Source of the DNA: Clostridia bacterium
Lineage (GTDB): Bacteria; Bacillota; Clostridia; Lachnospirales; Anaerotignaceae
DNA length: 64,000 nucleotides
Assembly: GCA_910575055.1 (NCBI GenBank)
Contig: CAJTDC010000008.1
Location: 1 to 64,000 of the forward strand
Direction: 5' to 3'
Shown here piece by piece: positions 53,405-62,129 of this stretch (positions within the stretch are counted from its first letter, which is position 1; each line of letters begins with the position of its first letter). Position numbers and translations under genes: made by a program. The notes beneath the pieces were generated by a model. That model had not been told where the DNA came from and made no database searches. It saw only the letters and a list, made by a program, of their open reading frames with translations.

Positions 53405-54358
53405 TTATTTTATTGAATTAAAAGGGATATATTCAGGAGTTCCATCTACTCTTTCAATTTCAAAAGGTGTTACTTGATAAACATAATAATTTAACCAATT
53501 AGAAAATAATAAATTACTATGACTTTTCCAAGTTACAACAGGTTGTTTATTTGGGTCATCATTTTCAAAATAATGCTTTGGAAAAGGTACATCATTCCTT
53601 TTTCCTAAATCTCTTACATATTCCTCTTTTAATGTAAGAGGGTCATATTCAGAATGTCCCATAACAAAAATACGACTACCGTGACGAGAAGAAGCAATGT
53701 ATAATCCTGCTTCTTCTGACGCAGAAAGTACTTCTAATTTTGGCTCTTTATAAATATCTTCTAATTTTACCTCTGTATGGCGAGAATGAGGAGCATAAAA
53801 TTCATCATCAAATCCTCTCACTAAATCAGCACTTTTTACACGTACTGTATGTGGAAAAACACCAAACATTTTTTCACATAAAGTATGTTTTTGTATACCA
53901 TAATGATAATAAAGACCTGCTTGTGCTCCCCAACAGATATGTAGAGTAGATGTCACATTTGTTCTTGACCATTCCATAATCTCCTTTAGTTCTTCCCAAT
54001 AGTTTACTTCTTCAAAAGGTAAATCTTCCACTGGTGCTCCTGTGATAATCATACCATCTAATTTTTTATGTTTTATTTCATCAAAACTATGATAAAAACT
54101 TTTTAAATGTTCTGGAGCTGTATTTTTTGTTTGGTGATTTTTAGGAAACAATAATGTAATATTAATTTGTAATGGTGTATTTCCTAAAAGACGCAGTAGT
54201 TGTGTTTCTGTTGTTTCTTTTAATGGCATTAAATTCAGTATAGCAATTTCTAAAGGTCGTATGTCTTGGTGAAAGGCTCTTTCTTCTCCCATTACAAATA
54301 TATGCTCTTTTTCCAATATTTCTTTTGCTGGTAAATTGTCTGGTATTCTAATTGGCAT
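53405..54358 (-). CDS. metA: Homoserine O-acetyltransferase (MetA family)
   Basis: A 317-residue enzyme that starts methionine synthesis by acylating homoserine. Family motifs: [14 protein letters not shown] at the N-terminus, nucleophile Cys142 ([16 protein letters not shown]), and the His-Glu pair in VMGHSEYD. Position 111, in TGAPVE, is Glu; in this family Glu111 goes with acetyl-CoA and Gly111 with succinyl-CoA, so an acetyltransferase is predicted although the gene is called metA. The start has AGGAGG. A T-box leader lies directly upstream, linking expression to tRNA charging. Confidence 0.94.
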   Translation of the reverse strand: MPIRIPDNLPAKEILEKEHIFVMGEERAFHQDIRPLEIAILNLMPLKETTETQLLRLLGNTPLQINITLLFPKNHQTKNTAPEHLKSFYHSFDEIKHKKLDGMIITGAPVEDLPFEEVNYWEELKEIMEWSRTNVTSTLHICWGAQAGLYYHYGIQKHTLCEKMFGVFPHTVRVKSADLVRGFDDEFYAPHSRHTEVKLEDIYKEPKLEVLSASEEAGLYIASSRHGSRIFVMGHSEYDPLTLKEEYVRDLGKRNDVPFPKHYFENDDPNKQPVVTWKSHSNLLFSNWLNYYVYQVTPFEIERVDGTPEYIPFNSIK

Positions 54359-54389
54359 TTTTATTTTCCTCCTATATTTTTAATAATAA

Positions 54390-54670
54390 TAAAAAAAGCC
54401 TTCACAGGATTTCTCCTATGAAGGCGTATTAACGCTGTACCACTTCACTTCATTTTCTGAAAAAAACAGAAAACCTCATTTCAGTACGTCCTTTTTATAA
54501 AGGATAATACCGTTTCGCTGTAACAGGCGAACCTGTTGTAGCCTAGACCTAAAAGGTTTCGGTACACCATTCAAGAGCCATTTTCAGCACTGTTTCTTCT
54601 GCCTTTTCCCACCATATTTCAAGGCTCTCTGAAAGATTTCACAAGCTTACTTTCTCCATCATTACGTTTA
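54390..54670 (-). promoter_or_regulatory. T-box leader of metA
   Basis: Reading leftward from about 54670: a stem I with AGAAAGTAAGC and, on the returning side, CTTGAATGGTG; further stems; then the T-box GTGGTACAGCG (54444-54434). The antiterminator pairs TGAAG with CTTCA and GCG with CGC. The competing terminator GCCTTCA.../TGAAGGC (54398-54425) runs into U7 (54391-54397). The specifier is read as AUG (54570-54568), that is methionine, in line with metA. A register shift by one base would read UGG (Trp). Confidence 0.88.
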
Positions 54671-54676
54671 AAATTT

Positions 54677-54705
54677 ATTTTAATACAATTTTTTAAATTT
54701 GTCAA
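54677..54705 (-). promoter_or_regulatory. Promoter of the T-box-metA unit
   Basis: Perfect -35 TTGACA (54705-54700), 17-base spacer, -10 TAAAAT (54682-54677), immediately ahead of the T-box stem I. Confidence 0.75.
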
Positions 54706-54817
54706 TTCCCTTGTTTTAAAAATTCCTCTTTAGTAGTATATTGCATATAAAAACAAATAGTATTAAAATTAGAACTATAAATCAAAATTTACACTATTTG
54801 AATTGAGGTGTTTCACA

Positions 54818-55501
54818 TTGGATTATAAGCAATTTATTACAGAAATTCAAAAATACTGGAATTTATATAGTAAAGGACTGAAAAAACAAGCAAATTACTC
54901 TTTATTTGAATTTACTAAGTATTTTAAATCATATGTTACTAAAAGTGAAGCAGATAATATACTATTTCAGTTTTGTAAAGAATATATTGATGAAGTAAAA
55001 TTTCCTGACACTAATTTGCCATTTCAAATAAGAGAACTGCTTAATCACTATTTCTTTCAAGAATGCAAAAAAAATAAAATGCCCCAAATGCGATGGGCAT
55101 TTCAAATTTTTGGAGAGTATTATAATACATATGATACTAATTATGAAAATAATACATATAACATATTAGAACAAGCATATAAACATAAACAGTGTGACCC
55201 AAAAACAGTTGAGCTTTACTTTAATGAACAGCTAAAGTATTTATGGTGGGGACAGCACCACTTTCCAGAATATTGCACAATTAGCAATTCTGACTTTGAA
55301 CATACTATATATATTGCAAATAAAATTCTTTCAGAAAAGTCAGTTGCTCCATCACTTATAGCAGAATTGGAATATTATATAAAATTATATAATATTTATT
55401 TTATGTGGGAAAGAAATGGTAAAACAGATGATTTTTATAAATTATGTAACACTAAAGGAATAGAATATCAAAAAACGATTGTATTTTATTACAAAAAGTA
55501 A
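54818..55501 (+). CDS. Hypothetical protein (227 residues)
   Basis: The start is TTG at 54818, seven bases after GAGGTG; an in-frame TTG at 54803 overlaps that site. The protein is soluble, very rich in Tyr, Phe, Asn and Lys, and predicted helical (YKQFITEIQKYWNLYSKGL, FQIRELLNHYFFQECKKNKM, KTVELYFNEQLKYLWWGQHH). It has no signal peptide, membrane helix or known catalytic motif. It is an isolated gene between the divergent T-box-metA unit and topB, with its own terminator. A helical-repeat fold (TPR-like) is possible. No family recognised. Confidence 0.65.
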   Translation: MDYKQFITEIQKYWNLYSKGLKKQANYSLFEFTKYFKSYVTKSEADNILFQFCKEYIDEVKFPDTNLPFQIRELLNHYFFQECKKNKMPQMRWAFQIFGEYYNTYDTNYENNTYNILEQAYKHKQCDPKTVELYFNEQLKYLWWGQHHFPEYCTISNSDFEHTIYIANKILSEKSVAPSLIAELEYYIKLYNIYFMWERNGKTDDFYKLCNTKGIEYQKTIVFYYKK

Positions 55502-55503
55502 AA

Positions 55504-55540
55504 CTACCAAAAGTAATATACCTTTTGGTAGCTTTACTTG
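55504..55540 (+). terminator. Terminator after the hypothetical gene
   Basis: A perfect ten-pair stem CTACCAAAAG / CTTTTGGTAG surrounds TAATATAC. The following T-run is weak. Confidence 0.6.
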
Positions 55541-55571
55541 CTGCAAATATTTTTACATAGTTTCCATTATA

Positions 55572-57710
55572 TTATGTATTTGTTTTGTTAAAATCCATTA
55601 TTTCCAATCTTCCTGAATTATCTGGGCTTAATATTAATGTTGCTTTTCCTTTTTCTCTTGTTTGGGGCAATGTAACAGAAACAGATTTTACTTTTCTTTC
55701 TGTTAATAACTTTTTAATCATACTGTCTTTTAATGTAATACCATACAATTCTACACTATTTTTCCATATTGTAAATTTGCAGTCATTTTTCCATTCACTA
55801 CAATAATAAGCTTTTGTATTTTCCAGTATAGTACCTTTTTGACAGAGAGGACAATTTCCTAATTTTTTTATTTTGTTTTTTTCTTTTTTTATTTCTTTTT
55901 CAAATATGACAGTTTCATTTTTATTTTCAGATGCTTCTATTAAAAAATAAACATATTTTTTAATACTTGTCATAAATTTTTCATCTGTCATTTTTCCTTT
56001 TGAAATAGAATACAATCCTTTTTCCCATTTTCCTGTGGTTTGAGGAGATTTTAATTGTTCTGGTACAATTTCTATCAATTTCATCCCTTTTTCAGTGGGC
56101 ACAAGTGTTTTTCCCTTTCTTTCAATATAACCTACTGTAAGCAATCTTTCTATAATGGCTGCTCTTGTAGCAGGTGTTCCTAATCCATTTTCTTTCATTT
56201 GTTCTTTTAGTGCTTCATCTTCTACAAAACGACCTGCATTTTCCATAGCAGAAAGCAAACTACTGTCAGTATAAAATGCTGGAGGTTGTGTTTTCTTTTT
56301 ATTGCATTTTAGTTGTTTTACAGTTACTTGTTGCCCTTTTTTTAATTCTGGCAATGTTTCCTCTTTTTTATTTTCCTTTTTTTTCAAATCTAATGCTTTA
56401 TATATTGCTGTCCAGCCTTGTTGCAATATTGTTGTACCCTTTGATATAAAATGTTCTTGTTCTATCACAGTAATAACTTTTGTTATTTTATAAATATACT
56501 GCTCATAAAATACAGACAAAAAACGAATAACAATCGTATTATATACCTTTTTTTGTTCTTCTGTTAAATTTTCATAGTTAATTTTTGCATCTGTAGGTAT
56601 AATGGCATGATGGTCTGTTACTTTACTATTATCAATAATACGTTTTCCTAAAGGCAATGTTTCTAATGATAATATTTGTTTTGCATATTCATTATAACGC
56701 TCTATTTCTCCTAATTTTTTCAATACTTTATTGATATTTGATTTCATATCATCACTTAAATATCTGCTGTCTGTACGAGGATATGTAATTGCTTTTTTTG
56801 TTTCATATAAGCTTTGTGCTATAGAAAGTGTTTTTTGTGCAGAAAATCCAAATTTCTTATTACAATCTCTTTGTAATTCTGTTAAATCATAAAGCAATGG
56901 AGGAGGTAATTTTTTTTGTTCTTCTTCTATATTTGAAATAATTCCCTTTTTTCCTTTTACTTTTTTAATAATTTCTTCTGCTTGTTCCAATTTTTTTATT
57001 TTTGTTTCTGTTTCTTTTTTATCAAACCAAATTCCTTTAAAATTTTCATATGTTACTTCTACTTCATAATAAATTTCTGGTACAAAATCATTAATTTCTT
57101 TTTGTCTTTGCACCATAATAGCAAGTGTAGGTGTTTGTACCCTTCCTATACTTAACAAAGCATTATATTGTAATGTATATGCTCTTGTTGCATTCATACC
57201 TACAAGCCAATCTGCTTCTGCACGACATTTTGCAGAAATATACAAATTATCATATTCTTTACCGTTTTTTAATTTTGAAAAACCTTCTTTTATTGCAATA
57301 TCTGTCATACTAGAAATCCATAATCTTTGAAATGGTTTTTTGCACTTTACAATATCATAAATATATCGAAATATGAGTTCTCCCTCTCTACCACTATCTG
57401 TGGCACAAATTAAACTATCTACTTCTTTACTATTCATCAACTTTTTTAATATTTTTAACTGAGGTGCTGTTTTTTTTATTATTTTTAATTTCATTTGTTC
57501 TGGCAATATAGGTAATGTTTCTTTTTTCCATTTTTTATATTTATCGTCATATTCTTCAGGGTCTGCTAATGTCACTAAATGTCCTATTGCCCAACAAACA
57601 ATATATTTTTGTCCATATAAAAATCCTTCTCCTTTTTGTTTGCACTGTAAAACACGTGCAATATCTCTTGCTACAGAAGGCTTTTCTGCAATTACTAATA
57701 TTTTGCCCAT
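55572..57710 (-). CDS. topB: DNA topoisomerase III
   Basis: A 712-residue type IA topoisomerase that relaxes and decatenates DNA. The start is ATG at 57710 after AAGGAGGAG, giving MGKILVIAEKPSVARDIARV; longer in-frame starts add 25 residues outside the family and ignore that site. The TOPRIM part has EKPS and ATDSGREGE (Asp105). The catalytic Tyr310 is in TYPRTDSRYL; LSIGRVQTPTLAIM and LGTPATRAAIIERL are family marks. A C-terminal zinc finger (CPLCQKGTI, AYYCSEWKNDC) is present. Its promoter region abuts the divergent DegV gene. Confidence 0.96.
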   Translation of the reverse strand: MGKILVIAEKPSVARDIARVLQCKQKGEGFLYGQKYIVCWAIGHLVTLADPEEYDDKYKKWKKETLPILPEQMKLKIIKKTAPQLKILKKLMNSKEVDSLICATDSGREGELIFRYIYDIVKCKKPFQRLWISSMTDIAIKEGFSKLKNGKEYDNLYISAKCRAEADWLVGMNATRAYTLQYNALLSIGRVQTPTLAIMVQRQKEINDFVPEIYYEVEVTYENFKGIWFDKKETETKIKKLEQAEEIIKKVKGKKGIISNIEEEQKKLPPPLLYDLTELQRDCNKKFGFSAQKTLSIAQSLYETKKAITYPRTDSRYLSDDMKSNINKVLKKLGEIERYNEYAKQILSLETLPLGKRIIDNSKVTDHHAIIPTDAKINYENLTEEQKKVYNTIVIRFLSVFYEQYIYKITKVITVIEQEHFISKGTTILQQGWTAIYKALDLKKKENKKEETLPELKKGQQVTVKQLKCNKKKTQPPAFYTDSSLLSAMENAGRFVEDEALKEQMKENGLGTPATRAAIIERLLTVGYIERKGKTLVPTEKGMKLIEIVPEQLKSPQTTGKWEKGLYSISKGKMTDEKFMTSIKKYVYFLIEASENKNETVIFEKEIKKEKNKIKKLGNCPLCQKGTILENTKAYYCSEWKNDCKFTIWKNSVELYGITLKDSMIKKLLTERKVKSVSVTLPQTREKGKATLILSPDNSGRLEIMDFNKTNT

Positions 57711-57846
57711 TTTATTCTCCTCCTTGCCTTTTGTTAATGCCATAATATCACTTTGCTGCTTTTTATGCAAATAGAATGATAGCATTGACAGTTATGTCTA
57801 TTACTTATAAAATAAATAACATAAACAACATTTTAGGAGGTGCTTT

Positions 57847-58728
57847 ATGCCCAATTATAAACTTTTTTCAGATAGTTCCTGTGATTTGCCTATCTCTTAT
57901 GTACAACAATATGATATTGGTATTATTCCTTATTCTGTTTCATTGGGCGATGAAACATATTACAAAGAAATTTCAGAACTAAAAACAGAAGATTTTTATA
58001 AAAAAATAGTAGATGAAAATATTTTTCCTAAAACATCATTACCTTCCATACAAGACTACATCAATGCTTTTACACCAGCATTAGAAAATGGTAAAGATAT
58101 TATTTGTATTTGTTTAAGTTCCAAATTTAGCGGTTCTTTTCAAAGTGCACTCAATGCCAAAAACATTTTATTAGAAAACTATACTAACAGAAACATTGCA
58201 GTAATAGACTCTCGTCAAGCAACGGGAGGACAAGGACTTTTACTTTATGAAATGGCACAAATGCAATCTGCTGACTATCCCTTTGAAAAAGTAATTCATT
58301 TTGCAGAATGTTTACGTGATACAGCAAAAATTAATTTTACAGTAGAAAATTTAGAATATCTTCAAAAAGGTGGTCGTATTGGGAAAGCAAGTGCATTAGC
58401 GGGTACTATATTAAATATAAAGCCTATTATCGTTATGGCAAATGGAGAATTAAGTCCTGCTGGAAAAGTAAGAGGATTTAAAAAAGCTGTAAAAACCATT
58501 ATAGATATGACAGAAAAAGAAATTGGTTCTGAAGCAAAAAAATATCAAATTTGTATTGTTTCTGCTCAAAATATGGACAAAGCTATAGAATTAAAACAAA
58601 CATTACAGCAATGTAATCATTGTTATGATATACTGGATATTCCCTTTCAAGTAGGCGTTACAATAGGTTCTCACGCTGGACCTACTGCATTGGGTATCTG
58701 TTATATTAAAAAATATGATTTTTTATAA
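57847..58728 (+). CDS. DegV family fatty-acid-binding protein
   Basis: A 293-residue EDD-fold protein, cytoplasmic. It opens with MPNYKLFSDSSCDLPISYVQ (the SDSSCDLP signature). It has TSLPSIQDYINAF, CICLSSKFSGSFQSA (ligand-contacting Ser-Gly-Ser region), VIDSRQATGGQGLLLYEM and LEYLQKGGRIGKASAL. Such proteins (FakB-type) hold fatty acids for phosphorylation by FakA. The fakA gene is not nearby. The start is set by TTAGGAGG. Confidence 0.92.
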   Translation: MPNYKLFSDSSCDLPISYVQQYDIGIIPYSVSLGDETYYKEISELKTEDFYKKIVDENIFPKTSLPSIQDYINAFTPALENGKDIICICLSSKFSGSFQSALNAKNILLENYTNRNIAVIDSRQATGGQGLLLYEMAQMQSADYPFEKVIHFAECLRDTAKINFTVENLEYLQKGGRIGKASALAGTILNIKPIIVMANGELSPAGKVRGFKKAVKTIIDMTEKEIGSEAKKYQICIVSAQNMDKAIELKQTLQQCNHCYDILDIPFQVGVTIGSHAGPTALGICYIKKYDFL

Positions 58729-58746
58729 AAATGTTATAACAAATAG

Positions 58747-58790
58747 GAAGTATTCCGTTCAAAAATAGAATACTTCCTAAATTTTTTAAA
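58747..58790. terminator. Bidirectional terminator between degV and DUF4397 gene
   Basis: A stem AGGAAGTATTC / GAATACTTCCT is followed by AAATTTTTT, between convergent genes. Confidence 0.8.
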
Positions 58791-59631
58791 ATGACAAATA
58801 ACTTGTGCCTTCCAAAGGAATTAATACTTGTAATCCCATTCTATTATTGCTATCTCCTACAATATAAACAGAATAAGAATTTCCTGCTCTCAAAAACATA
58901 TTAGGGTCTTCCAATATTGTTCTATTTGTAGTAGCAACTTTTAATTTAATATTTCGACTGCCTGGTGCTAATGAAAGATAGCGACTTACTTCTTGAAAAT
59001 CTAAATCACTCAATACTAATCTGTTATCTATATAAACGTCCATAAGAGGTGCTGTATAAGAAAGTTGTATAAATCTTACAAATGCTCTATTTTGATTTAA
59101 TATTCTTGTATTGTCTGTTATCATTTGCCATTCGCTATTGATGCCAGTATCTATAAAAGCCGCTGTATAAATTCTATTTGCAATGATATTAATTTGAGAA
59201 ACACTAATTGGATTTCTTCTTGTACCCGCCTTGAATACTACAATACGATAGTATCCTGGAAAGGCTTTCATATATTCTGTAAATGCTCTATAATTTAGAT
59301 AAGAAGCAACTTTTCTGCCATTGATATAAATATCTACAGGAGTTTGAGAAGGATTTGCATTTAAAAAACGAATATAAGAAAACTTTGTAACACCTGGTAT
59401 AATAGGAATAATTGTAATATTAGTATTTGGTCTATTATTTTCTGGAAAAAAATTTCCCGGAAATATTGCTCTACCCATATTGTTTCCTTGTTCTCCTACA
59501 AAATCAACATCTGAAACTTCTGTCGTATAATTTTCTTCTGTTAAATTATCAATTTGTTCCTCTGTTAAAGGTAAAGGCATAATCATATCTGCACTTGTTT
59601 CCATTTCTGTCATATTGGTATCTTCATCCAT
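58786..59631 (-). CDS. DUF4397 domain protein, two repeats
   Basis: A 281-residue protein. An acidic, Met/Thr/Glu-rich N-terminus (about 1-50) is followed by two DUF4397 domains. Repeat 1 holds FSYIRFLNANPSQTPVDIYI and YRIVVFKAGTRRNPI (about 78-165). Repeat 2 holds AFVRFIQLSYTAPLMDVYID and NIKLKVATTNRTIL (about 178-265). No classical signal peptide is visible. DUF4397 proteins in Clostridia and Bacilli are beta-sandwich domains often found on the surface or in spore envelopes; the role is not known. It is divergent from the MATE gene. Confidence 0.85.
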   Translation of the reverse strand: MDEDTNMTEMETSADMIMPLPLTEEQIDNLTEENYTTEVSDVDFVGEQGNNMGRAIFPGNFFPENNRPNTNITIIPIIPGVTKFSYIRFLNANPSQTPVDIYINGRKVASYLNYRAFTEYMKAFPGYYRIVVFKAGTRRNPISVSQINIIANRIYTAAFIDTGINSEWQMITDNTRILNQNRAFVRFIQLSYTAPLMDVYIDNRLVLSDLDFQEVSRYLSLAPGSRNIKLKVATTNRTILEDPNMFLRAGNSYSVYIVGDSNNRMGLQVLIPLEGTSYLSF

Positions 59632-59759
59632 ATTGTTTCACCTGCTTTCTGTTGATACTGCTAATATATGCCTTGTTTAAAATTTGGTGCATATATTTGA
59701 CAAGTTTATTACTATTTGGATATAATAAAGTCAATATTATTTTTAAGGAGATGACAAAA

Positions 59760-61142
59760 ATGGAGCAGCAAAATATATTAGCTACAGGAAATATAGTAAA
59801 GCTTTTATTTCGTCTTGCACTTCCCTCTATCACTGCTCAAATTATAAATGTACTTTACAATATGGTAGACCGTATGTTCATTGGTCATATTTCAGAAATT
59901 GGCTCTATGGCACTAACAGGTGTTGGTATTACATTTCCCATTATTACATTAATTTCAGCTTTTAGCGGCTTGATAGGTATGGGCGGTGCTCCTCTTGCAG
60001 CTATAGAAATGGGAAAACAAAATATACAAAAAGCAGAAAAAATATTAGGGAACTGTGTTACTTCTCTTGTTGTAACATCTATTTTTTTAATGGCTTTTAT
60101 ATTTTATTTTCAAAATACATTACTTTCTTTTTTTGGTGCAAGCGAAAACACAATACAATATGCTTCTGATTATTTAACAATATATGTCTGTGGTACGCTT
60201 TTTGTACAGATTTCACTAGGATTAAATACATTTATTACTTCTCAAGGATTTGCTAAAACAAGTATGTCCACAGTAATGATTGGTGCAATATTAAATATAA
60301 TATTAGACCCTATATTAATATTTGGCTTTGATATGGGCGTAAAAGGAGCAGCTTTTGCTACAATTTTATCACAATGTGTTTCTGCTATTTGGGTAATGCG
60401 TTTTTTAACAGGTAAAAATACAAAATTACGTATTAAAAAACAATATTTAAAAATAGAACAAAAATTACTTTTTTCTATATTAGCATTAGGAATTTCTCCT
60501 TTTATTATGCAATCTACAGAAAGTCTTTTAACAATTTGTTTAAATACTTCTTTGCAAAAATATGGTGGTGATTTAGCTGTTGGTTCTATGACAATATTAA
60601 CAAGTATTATGCAGTTTTCTATGTTGCCATTATTAGGATTGACACAAGGAGCACAACCTATTGTTAGTTTTAATTATGGTGCAAAACAAAAACAACGTGT
60701 TAAAAAAACAATATTTATATTATTATGTTCTTGTTTCTGTTATAGTTTTACATTGTGGCTTATTATTATGTTATTTCCACATTTATTTGTTAGAATATTT
60801 ACAAATTCTTCTGAACTAATTTCTTTTTCTTGTTGGGCTTTACGTATTTTTATGGGTGTTTCTTGTATTATGGGTATTCAAATTGGCTGTCAGCAGTCTT
60901 TTCTAGCATTAGGGCAAGCAAAAGTATCTATGTTTCTCGCATTGCTTCGAAAAATTATATTGCTGATACCACTTATTTATATATTGCCATTGTTTTTTGA
61001 AAATAAAGTATTTTCTATATTTTTAGCAGAACCTGTTGCAGATAGCATTTCTATCACTACTACATCAATATTATTTTATATACAGTTTAGAAAAATTCTT
61101 TCTACATTATCTGATAATGCAGAAAACAGTAAAACCGCTTAA
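59760..61142 (+). CDS. MATE family efflux transporter
   Basis: A 460-residue multidrug/toxic-compound exporter with 12 helices. The start is ATG at 59760: AAGGAG at 59745-59750 lies nine bases ahead, while longer frames reaching 59595 add an unlikely leader. The opening, GNIVKLLFRLALPSITAQII, then NMVDRMFIGHISEIGSMALT, is typical of the MepA/NorM-like DinF branch. The second half repeats it (GISPFIMQSTESLLTICLNT, LLGLTQGAQPIVSFNYGAKQ). It uses a Na+ or H+ gradient. The substrate is unknown. Confidence 0.94.
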   Translation: MEQQNILATGNIVKLLFRLALPSITAQIINVLYNMVDRMFIGHISEIGSMALTGVGITFPIITLISAFSGLIGMGGAPLAAIEMGKQNIQKAEKILGNCVTSLVVTSIFLMAFIFYFQNTLLSFFGASENTIQYASDYLTIYVCGTLFVQISLGLNTFITSQGFAKTSMSTVMIGAILNIILDPILIFGFDMGVKGAAFATILSQCVSAIWVMRFLTGKNTKLRIKKQYLKIEQKLLFSILALGISPFIMQSTESLLTICLNTSLQKYGGDLAVGSMTILTSIMQFSMLPLLGLTQGAQPIVSFNYGAKQKQRVKKTIFILLCSCFCYSFTLWLIIMLFPHLFVRIFTNSSELISFSCWALRIFMGVSCIMGIQIGCQQSFLALGQAKVSMFLALLRKIILLIPLIYILPLFFENKVFSIFLAEPVADSISITTTSILFYIQFRKILSTLSDNAENSKTA

Positions 61143-61158
61143 ACGGTTTTACTGTTTA
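61124..61158. terminator. Bidirectional terminator at the end of the MATE gene
   Basis: A stem ACAGTAAAACCG / CGGTTTTACTGT (twelve pairs) overlaps the MATE stop codon and the end of the convergent methyltransferase gene. Confidence 0.8.
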
Positions 61159-61949
61159 TATTTACAAATAACTAAACGGTCATTCATATTTTTTATAAAA
61201 GGTAATGTTGCAAAAAGTCTTCCCCTGAAAGAATATTTTTTCATTTCTTCATTAAAACTTGTGTCACTTACTAATTTTAATCCAGAAACATAACTTTCTA
61301 ATTCTTTTCCAGAAGAAATTCCCCATTGAAATACAGCATCTGTATTTTTTACAGTATCATGATATTTGCTCATTTTACAAAGAAAAGGAGAAGATACATC
61401 TAAAAGTAATATACTCTTTTTAAAATGGCTGCATATAATATTAAGAAGTTCCTTCACTTGTTTTTCATTAAAATACATCAATAATCCTTCTATAATAAAT
61501 ATTGTAGTTTTATTTTTGATTATATTTTCTGTCCAAGACGCATCTAAAGCAGATTTTGCTATCATATGTACTCTTTGTTGTTTTACAAAATATTCCTTTC
61601 TGCACTTTATGACATTAGGCAAATCTAAGTCATACCAAGTGATTTTTCCATTGTCTACTCTTTCAAAGCGAGCATCTAATCCGCAACCTATACATATACA
61701 TACTGCATCTGGTATTTGACATAATATAGATTTTAATGCTTTATCAATCAATATTGTCCTTGCTACAACACCTTCATGACTCATAAACTTATCATATTTT
61801 TGTGTGTCTATTTGTAATTTCTGTATTATTTCTACTGCTTTTTTATCTTGTATTCTTGCTTTTTTTCTCATTGTTTCATTTGCTTTAATAACAAGAGGAA
61901 TTAACATTGTTTCTTCTACACCATATAATATTTTCATTTCAGAAATCAC
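61149..61949 (-). CDS. LCM-type SAM-dependent methyltransferase
   Basis: A 266-residue enzyme of the leucine-carboxyl-methyltransferase-like (LCM/PPM1, TcmP) family. Motifs: ARTILIDKALKSIL, the SAM motif VCICIGCGLDARFERVD, TWYDLDLPNVIKCRKEYF, and FIIEGLLMYFNEKQVKELL. In bacteria such enzymes methylate polyketides or small molecules; the substrate here is unknown. No biosynthetic cluster surrounds it. It is monocistronic. Confidence 0.88.
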   Translation of the reverse strand: MISEMKILYGVEETMLIPLVIKANETMRKKARIQDKKAVEIIQKLQIDTQKYDKFMSHEGVVARTILIDKALKSILCQIPDAVCICIGCGLDARFERVDNGKITWYDLDLPNVIKCRKEYFVKQQRVHMIAKSALDASWTENIIKNKTTIFIIEGLLMYFNEKQVKELLNIICSHFKKSILLLDVSSPFLCKMSKYHDTVKNTDAVFQWGISSGKELESYVSGLKLVSDTSFNEEMKKYSFRGRLFATLPFIKNMNDRLVICKYKQ

Positions 61950-62055
61950 TCCTTTTAGTTAATTTATAGTAATATTAGTTACTATATACTAACTAAATAA
62001 TAACACATTATACTATAAATTGCAAGCAATAAATCATACTAAATTGATAAAAAAT

Positions 62056-62117
62056 AAAATACAAACAGAAATTTATCAATTTTATAAATAATCAATAACA
62101 TTTGCTGTTTGTATTTT
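62056..62117 (-). terminator. Terminator after the DUF7666 gene
   Basis: A perfect 13-pair stem (AAAATACAAACAG with its complement; 62056-62068 and 62105-62117) has a 36-base AT-rich loop and an A-rich (U-rich when transcribed leftward) exit. Confidence 0.6.
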
Positions 62118-62129
62118 ATAAATCTATTT

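Noticed and set aside
55504-55540. Relation of this hairpin to the inverted repeat at 327-499 (both contain ATACCTTTTG)
   Set aside because: Only a ten-base similarity in AT-rich DNA; the hairpin is explained as a terminator.
57711-57785. Longer start for topB
   Set aside because: The TOPRIM start MGKILVIAEKPS has its own AGGAGG; the extra residues lie in the intergenic region.
59595-59759. Longer start for the MATE gene
   Set aside because: Adds 55 residues not seen in the family and ignores AAGGAG placed correctly for ATG 59760.
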